Shown here one piece after another: positions 34,207-44,424 of a stretch of DNA of 64,000 nucleotides. The position numbers and the translations under genes were made by a program. The stretch's first letter is position 1, and the number at the start of each line of letters is the position of its first letter. The notes beneath the pieces were generated by a model. It saw only the letters and a list, made by a program, of their open reading frames with translations. It did no database searches and was not told the DNA's origin. Source of the stretch: Actinomadura rifamycini DSM 43936 (GTDB taxonomy: Bacteria; Actinomycetota; Actinomycetes; Streptosporangiales; Streptosporangiaceae); contig NZ_AULB01000010.1 in NCBI RefSeq assembly GCF_000425065.1, positions 1-64,000 of the forward strand, given 5' to 3'.

Positions 34207-35133
34207 TCACGTCACCCGCGCGGCGAGCAGGCAGATGTCGTCGTCGGGGTTGGCGGCGCCCAGCGACCGCAGGACGTGGTCGACGACGGCGTCCGGCGGC
34301 GCGGCGTGCCGTTCCGCGGCGGCCGCGCACAGCATCGCCGGCCCGTCCGCGGGGTCCCGGCCGCGCCGCGCGACGAGGCCGTCGGTGTAGAGCAGCAGCA
34401 GATCGTCGCGGCGCAACCGGATCTCGGCGTCGGCGGGGCGGGGCGCGCCCGCGACACCGAGCAGCACGCCGCCGGGCGCGTCCAGCGGGCGGGCGCGGCG
34501 GCCGCGCAGCAGGACCGGCGGCGGGTGCCCGGCCCGCGCCCAGGTGAGCAGCCGCGCGCCGGGGCGGTACCGGGCGGCGACGGCGCTCGCCGTGCGCGGA
34601 TCCGGGGCGCCGGAGGAGGTGCCGCCCGGGCCCGCCAGGGTCTCGTTGAGCAGGCCGAGCAGGGCGCCCGGGGACGCGCCGGTGCGGGCGAGGCCGCCGA
34701 GGGCGCCGCGCAGCCGGGCCATCTCGGCGGCGGCCGCCGGGCCGTGGCCCGCCACGTCCCCGACGGCGAGCAGCACCTCGTCCGGGGCCAGCGCCGCCGC
34801 CTCGTACCAGTCGCCGCCGACCCGGGTCTCGTCGCGCGCCGGCAGGTACCGGACGGCGACGCGCAGGCCGGGCAGGTCGCGGACGCCGCGGGGCAGCGGC
34901 AGCACCGCGCGCTGCAGTTCGACGGCGACGCGGCGCTCCCCGGCGGCCCGGCGGCGCCGCCGGTCGGCGGCGGCGGCCTCCCCGGCGGCGAGCGCGGCGG
35001 CCCTCGCGGCCCGGAGCCGTTCGGCGCGCTCCCCGGCCCGCGTCTCGGCCCGCGTCTCGGCCCGTGCGTCCGGTCTCGCGTCGGCCCGGCCCGCCGCCCG
35101 CCCGGCGGCGCGGCCGGTCTCCCTCGCGGGCAC
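34207..35133 (-). CDS. SpoIIE-type PP2C protein phosphatase
   Basis: 308-residue serine phosphatase without sensor domains. The PP2C core runs from RYLPARDETRVGGDWYEAA (metal Asp) through LAVGDVAGHGPAAAAEMARL, with DLLLLYTDGLVARRGR and NPDDDICLLAARV at the end. The N-terminal 60 residues are an Arg/Ala-rich repetitive helix (GRAAGRAAGRADARP, AETRAETRAGERAE). Likely substrates are anti-sigma-factor antagonists. GTG start with no strong ribosome binding site, so the exact start is uncertain. Confidence 0.85.
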   Translation of the reverse strand: MPARETGRAAGRAAGRADARPDARAETRAETRAGERAERLRAARAAALAAGEAAAADRRRRRAAGERRVAVELQRAVLPLPRGVRDLPGLRVAVRYLPARDETRVGGDWYEAAALAPDEVLLAVGDVAGHGPAAAAEMARLRGALGGLARTGASPGALLGLLNETLAGPGGTSSGAPDPRTASAVAARYRPGARLLTWARAGHPPPVLLRGRRARPLDAPGGVLLGVAGAPRPADAEIRLRRDDLLLLYTDGLVARRGRDPADGPAMLCAAAAERHAAPPDAVVDHVLRSLGAANPDDDICLLAARVT

Positions 35134-35351
35134 CCGGTCAGCCGCCGTGCCGGCGGGGAGGCCCGGGGCGGCGCCGCCCGCCGGTTCTTGCGATGCTGGG
35201 GGCGTATCCGAGGCGGATCATCCTGTGTCGGAGCACATGCAGAATGTAACAGGACCAGGTCACAGGGGAGGAGGAAGCGGCGATCGCGCATCGCCGGAGG
35301 CGCACCGCGAGGCGGGCGGCCCGGCGGCCGCGCACGCCGCTGCCCGCGAAG

Positions 35352-36473
35352 ATGGAGACGGATGTGACGACGGAGTTGTATCCGCGCGAGCGGCTCGGCC
35401 GCGTCCGGGAGGCGACGGCGAAGGCGGGACTGGGGGCGGTGCTGCTGACCCCGGGGCCCGACCTGCGCTACGTCACCGGCTACGACGCGCTGCCGCTCGA
35501 ACGGCTCACGTGCCTGGTGGTGCCCGCGTCCGGCGACGCGTTCATGATGGTCCCGCGGCTGGAGCTGCCCGCCGCGCGGGAGTCGCCCGCCGGCGGCCTC
35601 GGGATCGAGTTCGTGCCGTGGGACGAGACCGACGACCCGTTCGCGCTCGCCGCGGCCCGGCTGCCCCGGGACCTCGCGCGGGTCGGGGTCGCCGACCGGA
35701 TGTGGGCGGTCATGGCGCTGCGGTTCCGGGCCGCGCTGCCGGGCGCCGAGCAGGTCGCGGCGGGGTCGGTGCTGCGGGAGCTGCGCATGCGCAAGAGCGC
35801 GGCCGAGGTGGCGGCGCTGCGCGAGGCGGGCGCCGCGATCGACCGGGTGCACCGCCGGGTGCCGGAGTTCCTGCGGCCGGGTCGCACCGAGCGGGAGGTG
35901 GGCCGCGACATCGCGGACGCCATCATCGCCGAGGGGCACGAGCGGGTCGACTTCGTGATCGTCGGGTCGGGCCCGAACGGCGCCAACCCGCACGCAGAGC
36001 TGTCGGACCGGGAGATCCGGCCGGGCGAGCCGGTCGTGGTCGACATCGGCGGGACGATGCCGTCCGGCTACTGCTCCGACTCCACCCGCAACTACTGCGT
36101 GGGGGAGCCGCCCGCCGAGTACCGCGCCTACTACGCGGTGCTGGAGGAGGCGCAGCGCGCGTCGTGCGCGGCCGTCCGGCCGGGGGCGACGCCGGAGGCG
36201 GTGGACGCGGCGGGCCGGGACGTCATCGCGGCGGCGGGCCACGGCGAGCACTTCTTCCACCGGACCGGGCACGGCATCGGCCTGGAGTCGCACGAGGAGC
36301 CGTACATCGTCGCGGGCAACACCGAGCCGCTCGAGCCCGGGATGGCGTTCTCCATCGAGCCCGGCATCTACCCGGGGCCGCACGGCGCCCGCATCGAGGA
36401 CATCGTCGTGTGCACCGAGGACGGCCACGAGCCGATGAACGTGACCGGGCGCGGACTCGTGATCGTCGGCTGA
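35352..36473 (+). CDS. M24 family Xaa-Pro aminopeptidase/dipeptidase
   Basis: Metallopeptidase that cleaves N-terminal residues before proline, about 370 residues. A creatinase-like N-terminal domain (1-135) is followed by the pita-bread catalytic domain. Metal ligands are visible as Asp in VVVDIGG and CSDSTRNY, His in GHGIGLESHEEPY, and Glu in FSIEPGIY and ARIEDIVV. ATG at 35352 is possible, but GTG at 35364 has GGAG 6 nt before it and may be the real start. Monocistronic, with a hairpin terminator. Confidence 0.9.
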   Translation: METDVTTELYPRERLGRVREATAKAGLGAVLLTPGPDLRYVTGYDALPLERLTCLVVPASGDAFMMVPRLELPAARESPAGGLGIEFVPWDETDDPFALAAARLPRDLARVGVADRMWAVMALRFRAALPGAEQVAAGSVLRELRMRKSAAEVAALREAGAAIDRVHRRVPEFLRPGRTEREVGRDIADAIIAEGHERVDFVIVGSGPNGANPHAELSDREIRPGEPVVVDIGGTMPSGYCSDSTRNYCVGEPPAEYRAYYAVLEEAQRASCAAVRPGATPEAVDAAGRDVIAAAGHGEHFFHRTGHGIGLESHEEPYIVAGNTEPLEPGMAFSIEPGIYPGPHGARIEDIVVCTEDGHEPMNVTGRGLVIVG

Positions 36474-36525
36474 CCCTCTGATCAGGCGGTTCGGGTAAGA
36501 CCCGGTTTCCGATCGGGAACCACGG

Positions 36526-36553
36526 AAGGGCGGGGCGTTTTCGTCCCGCCCTT
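36526..36553 (+). terminator. Terminator after the M24 peptidase gene
   Basis: AAGGGCGGG (36526-36534) and CCCGCCCTT (36545-36553) form a 9-bp stem with a 10-nt loop containing TTTT. Confidence 0.75.
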
Positions 36554-36714
36554 TCCGCATTTCGGACGGCCCCGAATGCGGCGGCGGAGAGGCCCGTCAA
36601 CGGCCGGGATCGCGACGATAACGATCTCTGCACCAAATGCGTTCCCCGGCACACCGCGTATTGCGGTGGGGGCGTTCCGCCATGTACCACCTTGTTGCAA
36701 GTTACGCCGGGGTA

Positions 36715-36727
36715 GAGACCGTTTCTC
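36715..36727. promoter_or_regulatory. LacI-type operator upstream of the sugar ABC operon
   Basis: GAGACCGTTTCTC shares ACCGTTTC with the operator at 43240 (GGAACCGTTTCC). It lies 75 bp before the ATPase start, just after a possible -10 TAGAGA, where a repressor could block transcription. Confidence 0.5.
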
Positions 36728-36801
36728 CCGCCGGCGCGGACAGGGCTTCCACCTGCCCGGACGCGCCCGGGGGAACCCGTGCCGGAAGAAGAGGAGACGC
36801 C

Positions 36802-38034
36802 GTGGCAGAGGTCGACCTGACCAGCGTCGGGAAGGTCTATCCCGACGGCACGCGGGCCGTGACCGACCTGAACCTCCACATCGCCGACGGGGAGTTCCTC
36901 GTCCTGGTCGGCCCCTCCGGCTGCGGCAAGACGACCGCGCTGCGGATGGTCGCCGGCCTCGAGGACATCTCCGAGGGCGAGGTGACCATCGGCGGCCGCG
37001 TCGTGAACCGGGTGCCCGCCCGCGACCGCGACGTCGCGATGGTGTTCCAGAGCTACGCCCTGTACCCGCACCTGTCGGTCCGCGACAACATCGGGTTCGG
37101 CCTGTCGCTGCGCAAGCTGCCGAAGGCCGAGATCCGCGAGAAGGTCGACCGGGCCGCCGAGATCCTCGGGCTCACCGAGCACCTGGGCCGCAAGCCCCGC
37201 AACCTGTCGGGCGGCCAGCGGCAGCGCGTCGCGATGGGCCGCGCGATCGTCCGCGAGCCGCAGGCGTTCCTGATGGACGAGCCGCTGTCGAACCTCGACG
37301 CGAAGCTGCGCGTGCAGATGCGCGCCGAGATCGCCCGCCTGCAGCGGGACCTCGGCGTCACCACGGTCTACGTCACGCACGACCAGACCGAGGCGATGAC
37401 GCTCGGCGACCGGGTCGCGGTCATGAAGAAGGGCGAGCTGCAGCAGGTCGCGCCGCCCCAGGAGCTCTACGACCGGCCCGCGAACCTCTTCGTCGCCGGC
37501 TTCATCGGATCGCCGGCCATGAACCTGCTCAAGGGCGCCCTCACCGGGGACGCGGAGAACCCGCGCCTGGAGATCGGCGCCCGCACGCTGACGCTGCCGC
37601 CCGCGGTGCTGACCGAGCGCCCGGCCCTGGCGTCCTACCTGGGGCGCGACGTCGTCGTCGGCATCCGCCCCGAGGACATGGAGGACGCCGAACTCGCCGA
37701 GGCCCCCGAGGGGACCCGGCTGGAGGCCGCCGCCGATCTGGTGGAGGCGATGGGTTCGGACGTGCTCGTCCACTTCGCGGTCGAGGCGGCGCCGGTCGTC
37801 ACCGAGGACACCAAGGAGCTCGCCCGCGACGCGGGGGCCGACATGCCGGGCGGCGCGCGCGAGGAGCGCACCGACGTCGTCGCCCGGTTCAGCCCCCGCA
37901 CCCGCGTGAAGGCGGGCGACCCGGTGACGATCCGCGTCGACACCGGGCGCCTGCACTTCTTCGATATCGAGTCCGGCGCGTCGATCTGGGGAGCAGACGA
38001 CACGGCCGGTCCGCTCAGGAAGGATGAGGGATGA
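36802..38034 (+). CDS. Sugar ABC importer ATP-binding protein (MsmX/UgpC type)
   Basis: Energises carbohydrate uptake. It has 410 residues: Walker A GPSGCGKTT near 40, Q-loop VFQSYALYPHLS, signature [15 protein letters not shown] near 140, Walker [17 protein letters not shown] and switch His VTHDQTEA. A C-terminal OB-type regulatory domain (about 240-405) follows. It carries an acidic insertion ending RLHFFDIESGA. The GTG start lies 5 nt after GAGGAG. First gene of a four-gene operon, with a 4-nt overlap into the binding-protein gene. Confidence 0.92.
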   Translation: MAEVDLTSVGKVYPDGTRAVTDLNLHIADGEFLVLVGPSGCGKTTALRMVAGLEDISEGEVTIGGRVVNRVPARDRDVAMVFQSYALYPHLSVRDNIGFGLSLRKLPKAEIREKVDRAAEILGLTEHLGRKPRNLSGGQRQRVAMGRAIVREPQAFLMDEPLSNLDAKLRVQMRAEIARLQRDLGVTTVYVTHDQTEAMTLGDRVAVMKKGELQQVAPPQELYDRPANLFVAGFIGSPAMNLLKGALTGDAENPRLEIGARTLTLPPAVLTERPALASYLGRDVVVGIRPEDMEDAELAEAPEGTRLEAAADLVEAMGSDVLVHFAVEAAPVVTEDTKELARDAGADMPGGAREERTDVVARFSPRTRVKAGDPVTIRVDTGRLHFFDIESGASIWGADDTAGPLRKDEG

Positions 38035-39362
38035 GGGTCTCATGGTTCGGCCGCCGGGCGTTCGGCGCGGCGGTCGCGGCGGGGATGCTGGTGTCGTCCG
38101 CCGCGGCGTGCGGCGGGGACGACGGCGGCGGTGAGGGCGACGGCGGCGGAGACGGCCCGCTGAAGGGCGTCACGGTCGAGGTCGCGGCGAAGTGGACCGG
38201 CCCGGAGGAGGAGAACTTCCGCAAGGTCCTCGACGCGTTCGAGAAGCAGAGCGGCGCGACCGTCAACTACGCCTCCACCGGCGAGAACACCGACGCGTTC
38301 CTCGGCCCGCGGCTGTCGGCCGGCAACCCGCCGGACGTGGCGATCCTGCCGCAGCCGGGGCTGATGCAGCAGTACGCCGAGGACGGCAAGCTCAAGCCGC
38401 TCGGCGCCGACGTCGTCGGGGAGGTCGAGAAGAACTTCGAGCCGTACTGGAAGGAGCTCGGCTCCAGCGACGGCAAGACCTACGGCGTGATGATCAAGGC
38501 CGCCTACAAGTCGATCATCTGGTACTCGCCGGAGGCGTTCTCCACCGCGGGCGTCCAGCCCCCGAAGACGTTCGACGAGCTGGCCCAGGCGTCCACGACG
38601 CTGCTGAACTCCGGCACCACCCCGTTCACGCTGGCCGCCGGGCCGCAGGACTCCTGGACGCTCACCGACTGGTTCGAGAACGTCTACCTGTCGCAGGCCG
38701 GGCCGGAGAACTACGACAAGCTCGCCGAGCACGAGCTCAAGTGGACCGACAAGACCGTCGCCGACGCGCTGGAGACCCTCGCGAAGATCTGGGGCAAGCC
38801 CGACTTCCTCAACGGCGGCGTCGCCACCGCCACCAAGACCAAGTTCGACGAGTCGGTCACGCAGGTCTTCGGCGAGCAGAAGGGCGCCATGGTGTACGGC
38901 GGCGACTTCGCCGCCGCCAACATCGGCACCACCGAGGCCAAGGTCGGCACGGACGCCAAGGTGTTCCCGTTCCCGCAGGCCGGGGACACGGCGCCGGCCA
39001 TCCTCGGCGGCGACGTCGCCGTCGCGCTGACCGACGACAAGGGCACCCAGGAGCTGATGAAGTTCCTCGCCTCGCCCGAGGCGGGCAAGACCTGGGCCGG
39101 GCTCGGCGGCTACCTCACCCCGAACAAGAACGTGCCGCCGGACGCCTACTCCGACCCGATCGCCAAGCAGCTCATCCAGCAGCTCCAGGCCGCCGGGGAC
39201 GCCGCCCGCTACGACATGTCCGACCTGACGCCCGCCGCGTTCGGCGCGACCCCAGGCGACGGCATGTGGGAGGCGCTGCGCCAGTTCGTGCAGAACCCGA
39301 CCGACGTCGAGGGGACGCAGAAGAGGCTGGAGTCCGCGGCCGCCGAGGCGTACGGCAAGTAA
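38031..39362 (+). CDS. Sugar-binding lipoprotein of ABC importer
   Basis: Extracellular solute-binding protein of family 1, 443 residues. A signal peptide with lipobox SAAAC (Cys near 27) is followed by a Gly/Asp-rich linker. The mature domain starts VTVEVAAKWTGPEEENFRKV, with PPDVAILPQPGLMQQYA and ALTDDKGTQELMKFLASPEAG typical of the fold. A substrate of alpha-glucoside or oligosaccharide type is plausible, not proven. ATG overlaps the ATPase stop. Confidence 0.92.
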   Translation: MRVSWFGRRAFGAAVAAGMLVSSAAACGGDDGGGEGDGGGDGPLKGVTVEVAAKWTGPEEENFRKVLDAFEKQSGATVNYASTGENTDAFLGPRLSAGNPPDVAILPQPGLMQQYAEDGKLKPLGADVVGEVEKNFEPYWKELGSSDGKTYGVMIKAAYKSIIWYSPEAFSTAGVQPPKTFDELAQASTTLLNSGTTPFTLAAGPQDSWTLTDWFENVYLSQAGPENYDKLAEHELKWTDKTVADALETLAKIWGKPDFLNGGVATATKTKFDESVTQVFGEQKGAMVYGGDFAAANIGTTEAKVGTDAKVFPFPQAGDTAPAILGGDVAVALTDDKGTQELMKFLASPEAGKTWAGLGGYLTPNKNVPPDAYSDPIAKQLIQQLQAAGDAARYDMSDLTPAAFGATPGDGMWEALRQFVQNPTDVEGTQKRLESAAAEAYGK

Positions 39363-39372
39363 GGGACCCCCG

Positions 39373-40779
39373 ATGAAGGCTCCGAAAGACGGGACGCCGC
39401 CGGCCGTGACGGCCGGCGGCGCCGCCGCCGTGGACGGCGGTGCCGGCGCGGCGGGCACGGGTGCGGGCACCGCACCGCCCCGCCGCGGGGGACGCGAGCG
39501 CCTGACGCCGCCGTCGTGGCTGGCGCTGCTGTTCCTGCTGCCGGCGCTGCTGCTGCTCGGCTTCCTCGTGGTGTACCCGATCGTCTACTCGGTGATCCGC
39601 AGTTTCTTCGACGCCGCGGGAGACTTCGCCGGCTTCGACAACTACGCCGGGGTCTTCCAGGGGCACGACAACCTCGTCGCGGTCCGCAACACCGCGATCT
39701 GGGTGGTGGTGGCGCCGACGATCGTCACCATCGTCGGCCTGGTGTTCGCCGTCCTCACCGAGCGGATCCGGTGGGCGACGGCGTTCAAGCTCGTGGTGTT
39801 CATGCCGATGGCGATCTCGTTCCTCGCCTCCGGCGTGATCTTCCGGCTGGTGTACCAGCAGGACCCCGACAAGGGCATCGCCAACGCCGCGATGGTCGCG
39901 GTGCACGACATGGTCAGCACCGACCGCACCTACCCGGGCGCCGGTCCCCGCACCGCCGGGGACCAGCCGGTGCGCGAGGACGGCGGCGCCGTCGTCGCCG
40001 CGCGGCCGGTGACGGCGGGGCAGACCGCGGTCCTGCCGCTGGTGAAGGTCAAGCCGGAGTACCTGCCGGACACGGCCGAGCCCGCGGCGGCGCCGCCGTC
40101 GGCGGGCTCCGGTGAGATCACCGGCACGGTGTGGTTCGACTTCACCCGGGGCGGCGGCGGCACGCTCAACCAGCCGAACCAGGGCGAGAGCGGGCTGCCG
40201 GGCGTCCGGGTCGAGGCGGTCCGCGGCGGCGAGGTGGTGGCGACCGCGACCACCCGCCCGGACGGGACGTTCACGCTGGAGGACGTCGGGTCCGGGCAGG
40301 TCACGGTCCGGTTGCCGCAGGACAACTTCACCGAGGCGTACCGCGGCGCCGAATGGCTCGGAAGCACCCTGATCACGCCCGCGATCATCGGGGCGTACCT
40401 GTGGGTGTGGGCCGGGTTCGCGATGGTGCTGATCGCGGCGGGGCTCGCGGCCATCCCGCGGGACGCGCTCGAGGCGGCCCGGGTGGACGGCGCGACCGAG
40501 TGGCAGGTGTTCCGGCGGGTGACGATCCCGCTGCTGGCGCCCGTCCTGATGGTCGTGATGGTGACGCTGGTCATCAACGTCCTGAAGGTCTTCGACCTCG
40601 TCTACATCATCGGCGGCGGAGATCCGAACGCCAGCGTGCTGGCGCTGGAGATGTGGACCGAGTCGTTCGGCGGCGGCAACGACCAGGGGGCCGGCAGCGC
40701 GATCGCGGTGCTGCTGTTCCTGCTGGTGCTGCCCGCCATGCTGTTCAACATCCGGCGAATGCGGCAGGAGCGGAAATGA
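39373..40779 (+). CDS. Sugar ABC importer permease with inserted Ig-like extracytoplasmic domain
   Basis: MalF-type permease, unusually long at 468 residues. Membrane helices lie at about 50-72, 108-128, 138-160, 332-357, 386-410 and 441-460, with the EAA loop (AAIPRDALEAARVDGATEW) at 359-377. Between helices 3 and 4 is an insert of about 170 residues (161-330). It contains a linker and a beta-sandwich like carboxypeptidase-regulatory or Cna-B domains: GEITGTVWFDFTRGG, GLPGVRVEAVRGGEVVATAT, RPDGTFTLEDV. The insert faces outside and could contact the binding protein or the cell wall. It overlaps the next gene by 4 nt. Confidence 0.9.
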   Translation: MKAPKDGTPPAVTAGGAAAVDGGAGAAGTGAGTAPPRRGGRERLTPPSWLALLFLLPALLLLGFLVVYPIVYSVIRSFFDAAGDFAGFDNYAGVFQGHDNLVAVRNTAIWVVVAPTIVTIVGLVFAVLTERIRWATAFKLVVFMPMAISFLASGVIFRLVYQQDPDKGIANAAMVAVHDMVSTDRTYPGAGPRTAGDQPVREDGGAVVAARPVTAGQTAVLPLVKVKPEYLPDTAEPAAAPPSAGSGEITGTVWFDFTRGGGGTLNQPNQGESGLPGVRVEAVRGGEVVATATTRPDGTFTLEDVGSGQVTVRLPQDNFTEAYRGAEWLGSTLITPAIIGAYLWVWAGFAMVLIAAGLAAIPRDALEAARVDGATEWQVFRRVTIPLLAPVLMVVMVTLVINVLKVFDLVYIIGGGDPNASVLALEMWTESFGGGNDQGAGSAIAVLLFLLVLPAMLFNIRRMRQERK

Positions 40780-41837
40780 GCACCGCGGACGGCACGGAAC
40801 GGTCCGCTTCGGACGGGACTCCTCCGGAGGAGACGGCCGCGGAGCAGACGGCCGCGGACGAGACGGCCGCGGCCGCGGAGGCGGGCGGGCAGGAGACGGG
40901 CGAGCAGGTCGCGGTGCGGACGGCCGCCGCGAAGGCGGCGCCGGCGGGCGGCGGCGCGTCGGGCGCCCCGCGCCGGGGCGTCGCGTCCCGCATCGTCGGC
41001 AAGCTCGGCGGCGGGGCGGCGCAGGCGCTGCTCGTGCTCATCGCGATCTTCTGGCTGGTGCCGACGCTCGGGCTGCTCGTGGCGTCGCTGCGCTCGACCG
41101 AGGACAACAGCGCGGACGGCTGGTGGAACGTGTTCACCGAACCGTCCCAGTTGACGTTCGACGCCTACTCCTCGCTGCTCGGGCGGGACGACTTCGTCGA
41201 CTCGTTCTGGAACACGATGCTGATCACCGTCCCGGCCACCGTGCTGGTCGTGGTGATCGCCGCGCTCGCCGGGTACGCGTTCGCGTGGATGGAGTTCCCG
41301 GGCCGCGACTGGCTGTTCCTGCTGGTGGTGGCGCTGCTGGTGGTGCCGGTGCAGGTCGCGCTGATCCCGGTGGCGAAGCTGTACGGCGCCATCGAGTTCG
41401 GCGGGTTCCAGATGTTCGGCTCGATCACCGGCGTGGTGCTGTTCCACGTGGCGTTCGGGCTGCCGTTCGCCATCTTCCTGCTGCGCAACTTCTTCGCGGC
41501 GATCCCGCGGGACCTGCTCGAGGCCGCGCGGATGGACGGCGGCTCGGAGTGGACGATCTTCCGGCGGGTGATCTTCCCGCTGGGCGGTCCGGCGATCGCC
41601 TCGCTCGGCATCTTCCAGTTCCTGTGGGTGTGGAACGACCTGCTGGTGGCGCTGGTGTTCGCCGACACGGAGGCGCAGCCGATGACGAAGTGGCTGCAGT
41701 CGCAGATGCGGCAGTTCACCGGCAACATCGACATCCTGGCGCCGGGCGCGTTCCTGTCGCTGATCGTCCCGCTGGCGGTGTTCTTCGCGTTCCAGCGGTA
41801 CTTCGTGCAGGGAGTGCTGGCCGGCTCGGTGAAGTGA
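40776..41837 (+). CDS. Sugar ABC importer permease (MalG type)
   Basis: Second permease, 353 residues. An N-terminal cytoplasmic tail of about 70 residues is rich in Glu, Ala and Thr (EETAAEQTAADETAAAAEAG). Six membrane helices follow, with the EAA loop AAIPRDLLEAARMDGGSEW near 245. The ATG lies inside the stop codon of the preceding permease (ATGA). A large hairpin follows, shared with the convergent ATPase gene. Confidence 0.92.
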   Translation: MSTADGTERSASDGTPPEETAAEQTAADETAAAAEAGGQETGEQVAVRTAAAKAAPAGGGASGAPRRGVASRIVGKLGGGAAQALLVLIAIFWLVPTLGLLVASLRSTEDNSADGWWNVFTEPSQLTFDAYSSLLGRDDFVDSFWNTMLITVPATVLVVVIAALAGYAFAWMEFPGRDWLFLLVVALLVVPVQVALIPVAKLYGAIEFGGFQMFGSITGVVLFHVAFGLPFAIFLLRNFFAAIPRDLLEAARMDGGSEWTIFRRVIFPLGGPAIASLGIFQFLWVWNDLLVALVFADTEAQPMTKWLQSQMRQFTGNIDILAPGAFLSLIVPLAVFFAFQRYFVQGVLAGSVK

Positions 41838-41849
41838 GCACGGACGGAC

Positions 41850-41898
41850 GGACGGCGATGCCCGCGACCCCTCCGGGGGCCGCGGGCATCGTCCGTCC
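41850..41898. terminator. Bidirectional terminator between the permease and MsiK-type genes
   Basis: GATGCCCGCG (41857-41866) pairs with CGCGGGCATC (41881-41890). The stem extends outward through GGACGG/CCGTCC with one bulge, around a 14-nt loop. Confidence 0.75.
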
Positions 41899-41909
41899 CG
41901 GCGGGATCC

Positions 41910-43154
<1,245 letters not shown>

Positions 43155-43175
43155 CGGATTCCTCGCGCTCCTTGT

Positions 43176-43251
43176 GGAAACGTTTCCTCATCACCCTGTC
43201 GAACAGGGCTTTTGCTGCGTTGTGTGGAGTAAACATCATGGAACCGTTTCC
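43176..43251. promoter_or_regulatory. Pair of LacI operators between the ATPase and LacI genes
   Basis: GGAAACGTTTCC (43176-43187, perfect palindrome) and GGAACCGTTTCC (43240-43251, one base off symmetry) lie 64 bp apart, about six helical turns, which would permit looping. Between them is the small palindrome CCCTGT-CGA-ACAGGG (43194-43208). Confidence 0.75.
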
Positions 43252-43306
43252 AGGGGAGAGTCCGTTATGAGAAGATGATCGAAAACCTCCCGGGGGAAGG
43301 ACGGCG

Positions 43307-44332
43307 ATGGCGGACCGGCGATCGGCGACCATCAAGGACGTGGCGGCCGCGGCGGGCGTCGGCATCGCCACGGTGTCGCGCGTGTTCTCCGGGACCGGCG
43401 CGGTCGCCGACGCCACCCGCGAGCGGGTGCTGGCCGCCGCCCGCGAGCTGGACTACCGGCCGAGCGCCCTCGGCCGCGGCCTGAAACTGCGGCGCTCCGG
43501 GGGGATCGGGCTGATCGTCCCGGACGTGACCGACCCGTTCTGCGCCGAGCTGGTCGCGGGCGTGCTGGCGTGCGCGCGGACGCTCGGCGGGCACGTCGTC
43601 GTGGACGCCGCGCACGGCGACGCCGAGCGCGAGGCCGAGATCGTCGACCGGTTCGTCGAGCAGCGCGTCGACGGGATCATCGCGCGCCCGGCGGGGGAGA
43701 CCGCCGACTGGCGCGCCGCCGCCCGGGTGTGCTCGAGCGTCGTGTTCGCCGACCGGGTGCTGCCGGGCCTCGCCGAGATCCCCACCGTGCTCGCCGACGA
43801 CGCGGGCGGCGTCCGGTCCCTCGCGGAGTACCTCGTCGGGCTGGGGCACCGGCGGATCGCGTTCCTCGGCGCCGCGGCGCCCGGCGGCGAGCCGGGCGTG
43901 CGGGAGCGGGCGTTCCGCGACACCCTCGCCCGCCTCGGCGTCCCCGCCGAGGAGGACCTGGTCGTGGCGGCTCGCCCCGCCCGCGACGCCGCCTACGCGG
44001 CCGCCGCCGGGCTGCTGCAGCGCCGCGACGACGTCACCGCCGTCGTCGCGGCCGAGCACCTCCTCGGCGAGGCCGCCGTGCTGGTCGCGCGCGAACTGGA
44101 CCTGCGGGTGCCCGCGGACGTGTCGATCGCGATGGTGGACGACGTCCCGTGGGCGGAGCTGTGCGACCCGCCGCTGACCGCCGTCGCCCGGCCCGGCCGC
44201 GACATCGGGTACCGGGCGTGCGAGCTGCTGCTGCGCGAGCCCGCGCGGCGCGGGCGCGGCGGGCCGGTCCTGCTGCCGACCGAGCTCGTCGTCCGCGGGT
44301 CCTGCGGGGCGCTGCGCTCGGGACGCCGGTGA
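43307..44332 (+). CDS. LacI-family transcriptional repressor
   Basis: 341 residues. The helix-turn-helix IKDVAAAAGVGIATVSRVFSG (about 9-29) and hinge helix YRPSALGRGL are followed by a periplasmic-binding-protein-like sugar domain (GLIVPDVTDPFCAELVAGV, RVDGIIARP, HRRIAFLGA). GGAAGGA precedes the ATG. Divergent from the MsiK-like gene, with two operators between, and the related site at 36715 points to control of the sugar importer too. The inducer is unknown. Confidence 0.92.
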   Translation: MADRRSATIKDVAAAAGVGIATVSRVFSGTGAVADATRERVLAAARELDYRPSALGRGLKLRRSGGIGLIVPDVTDPFCAELVAGVLACARTLGGHVVVDAAHGDAEREAEIVDRFVEQRVDGIIARPAGETADWRAAARVCSSVVFADRVLPGLAEIPTVLADDAGGVRSLAEYLVGLGHRRIAFLGAAAPGGEPGVRERAFRDTLARLGVPAEEDLVVAARPARDAAYAAAAGLLQRRDDVTAVVAAEHLLGEAAVLVARELDLRVPADVSIAMVDDVPWAELCDPPLTAVARPGRDIGYRACELLLREPARRGRGGPVLLPTELVVRGSCGALRSGRR

Positions 44333-44412
44333 TCCGCCCGGAATGTCGGACGATTCCGCGGGATGGCGCCGATCTGTGATCTGCGGCGGCTCGCGGGGGC
44401 CCGCGGGCGCGC

Positions 44413-44418
44413 TAGATT
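44413..44418 (+). promoter_or_regulatory. -10 box of the Lrp gene, leaderless arrangement
   Basis: TAGATT, then 6 nt, then the GTG start. No ribosome binding site. Confidence 0.5.
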
Positions 44419-44424
44419 CCCCTC

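Larger units (their letters stand above)
36474..36801. other. 328-bp intergenic stretch before the sugar ABC operon
   Basis: Contains the terminator of the peptidase gene, several short GC palindromes and the operator-like site at 36715. No further gene is supported. Confidence 0.6.
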
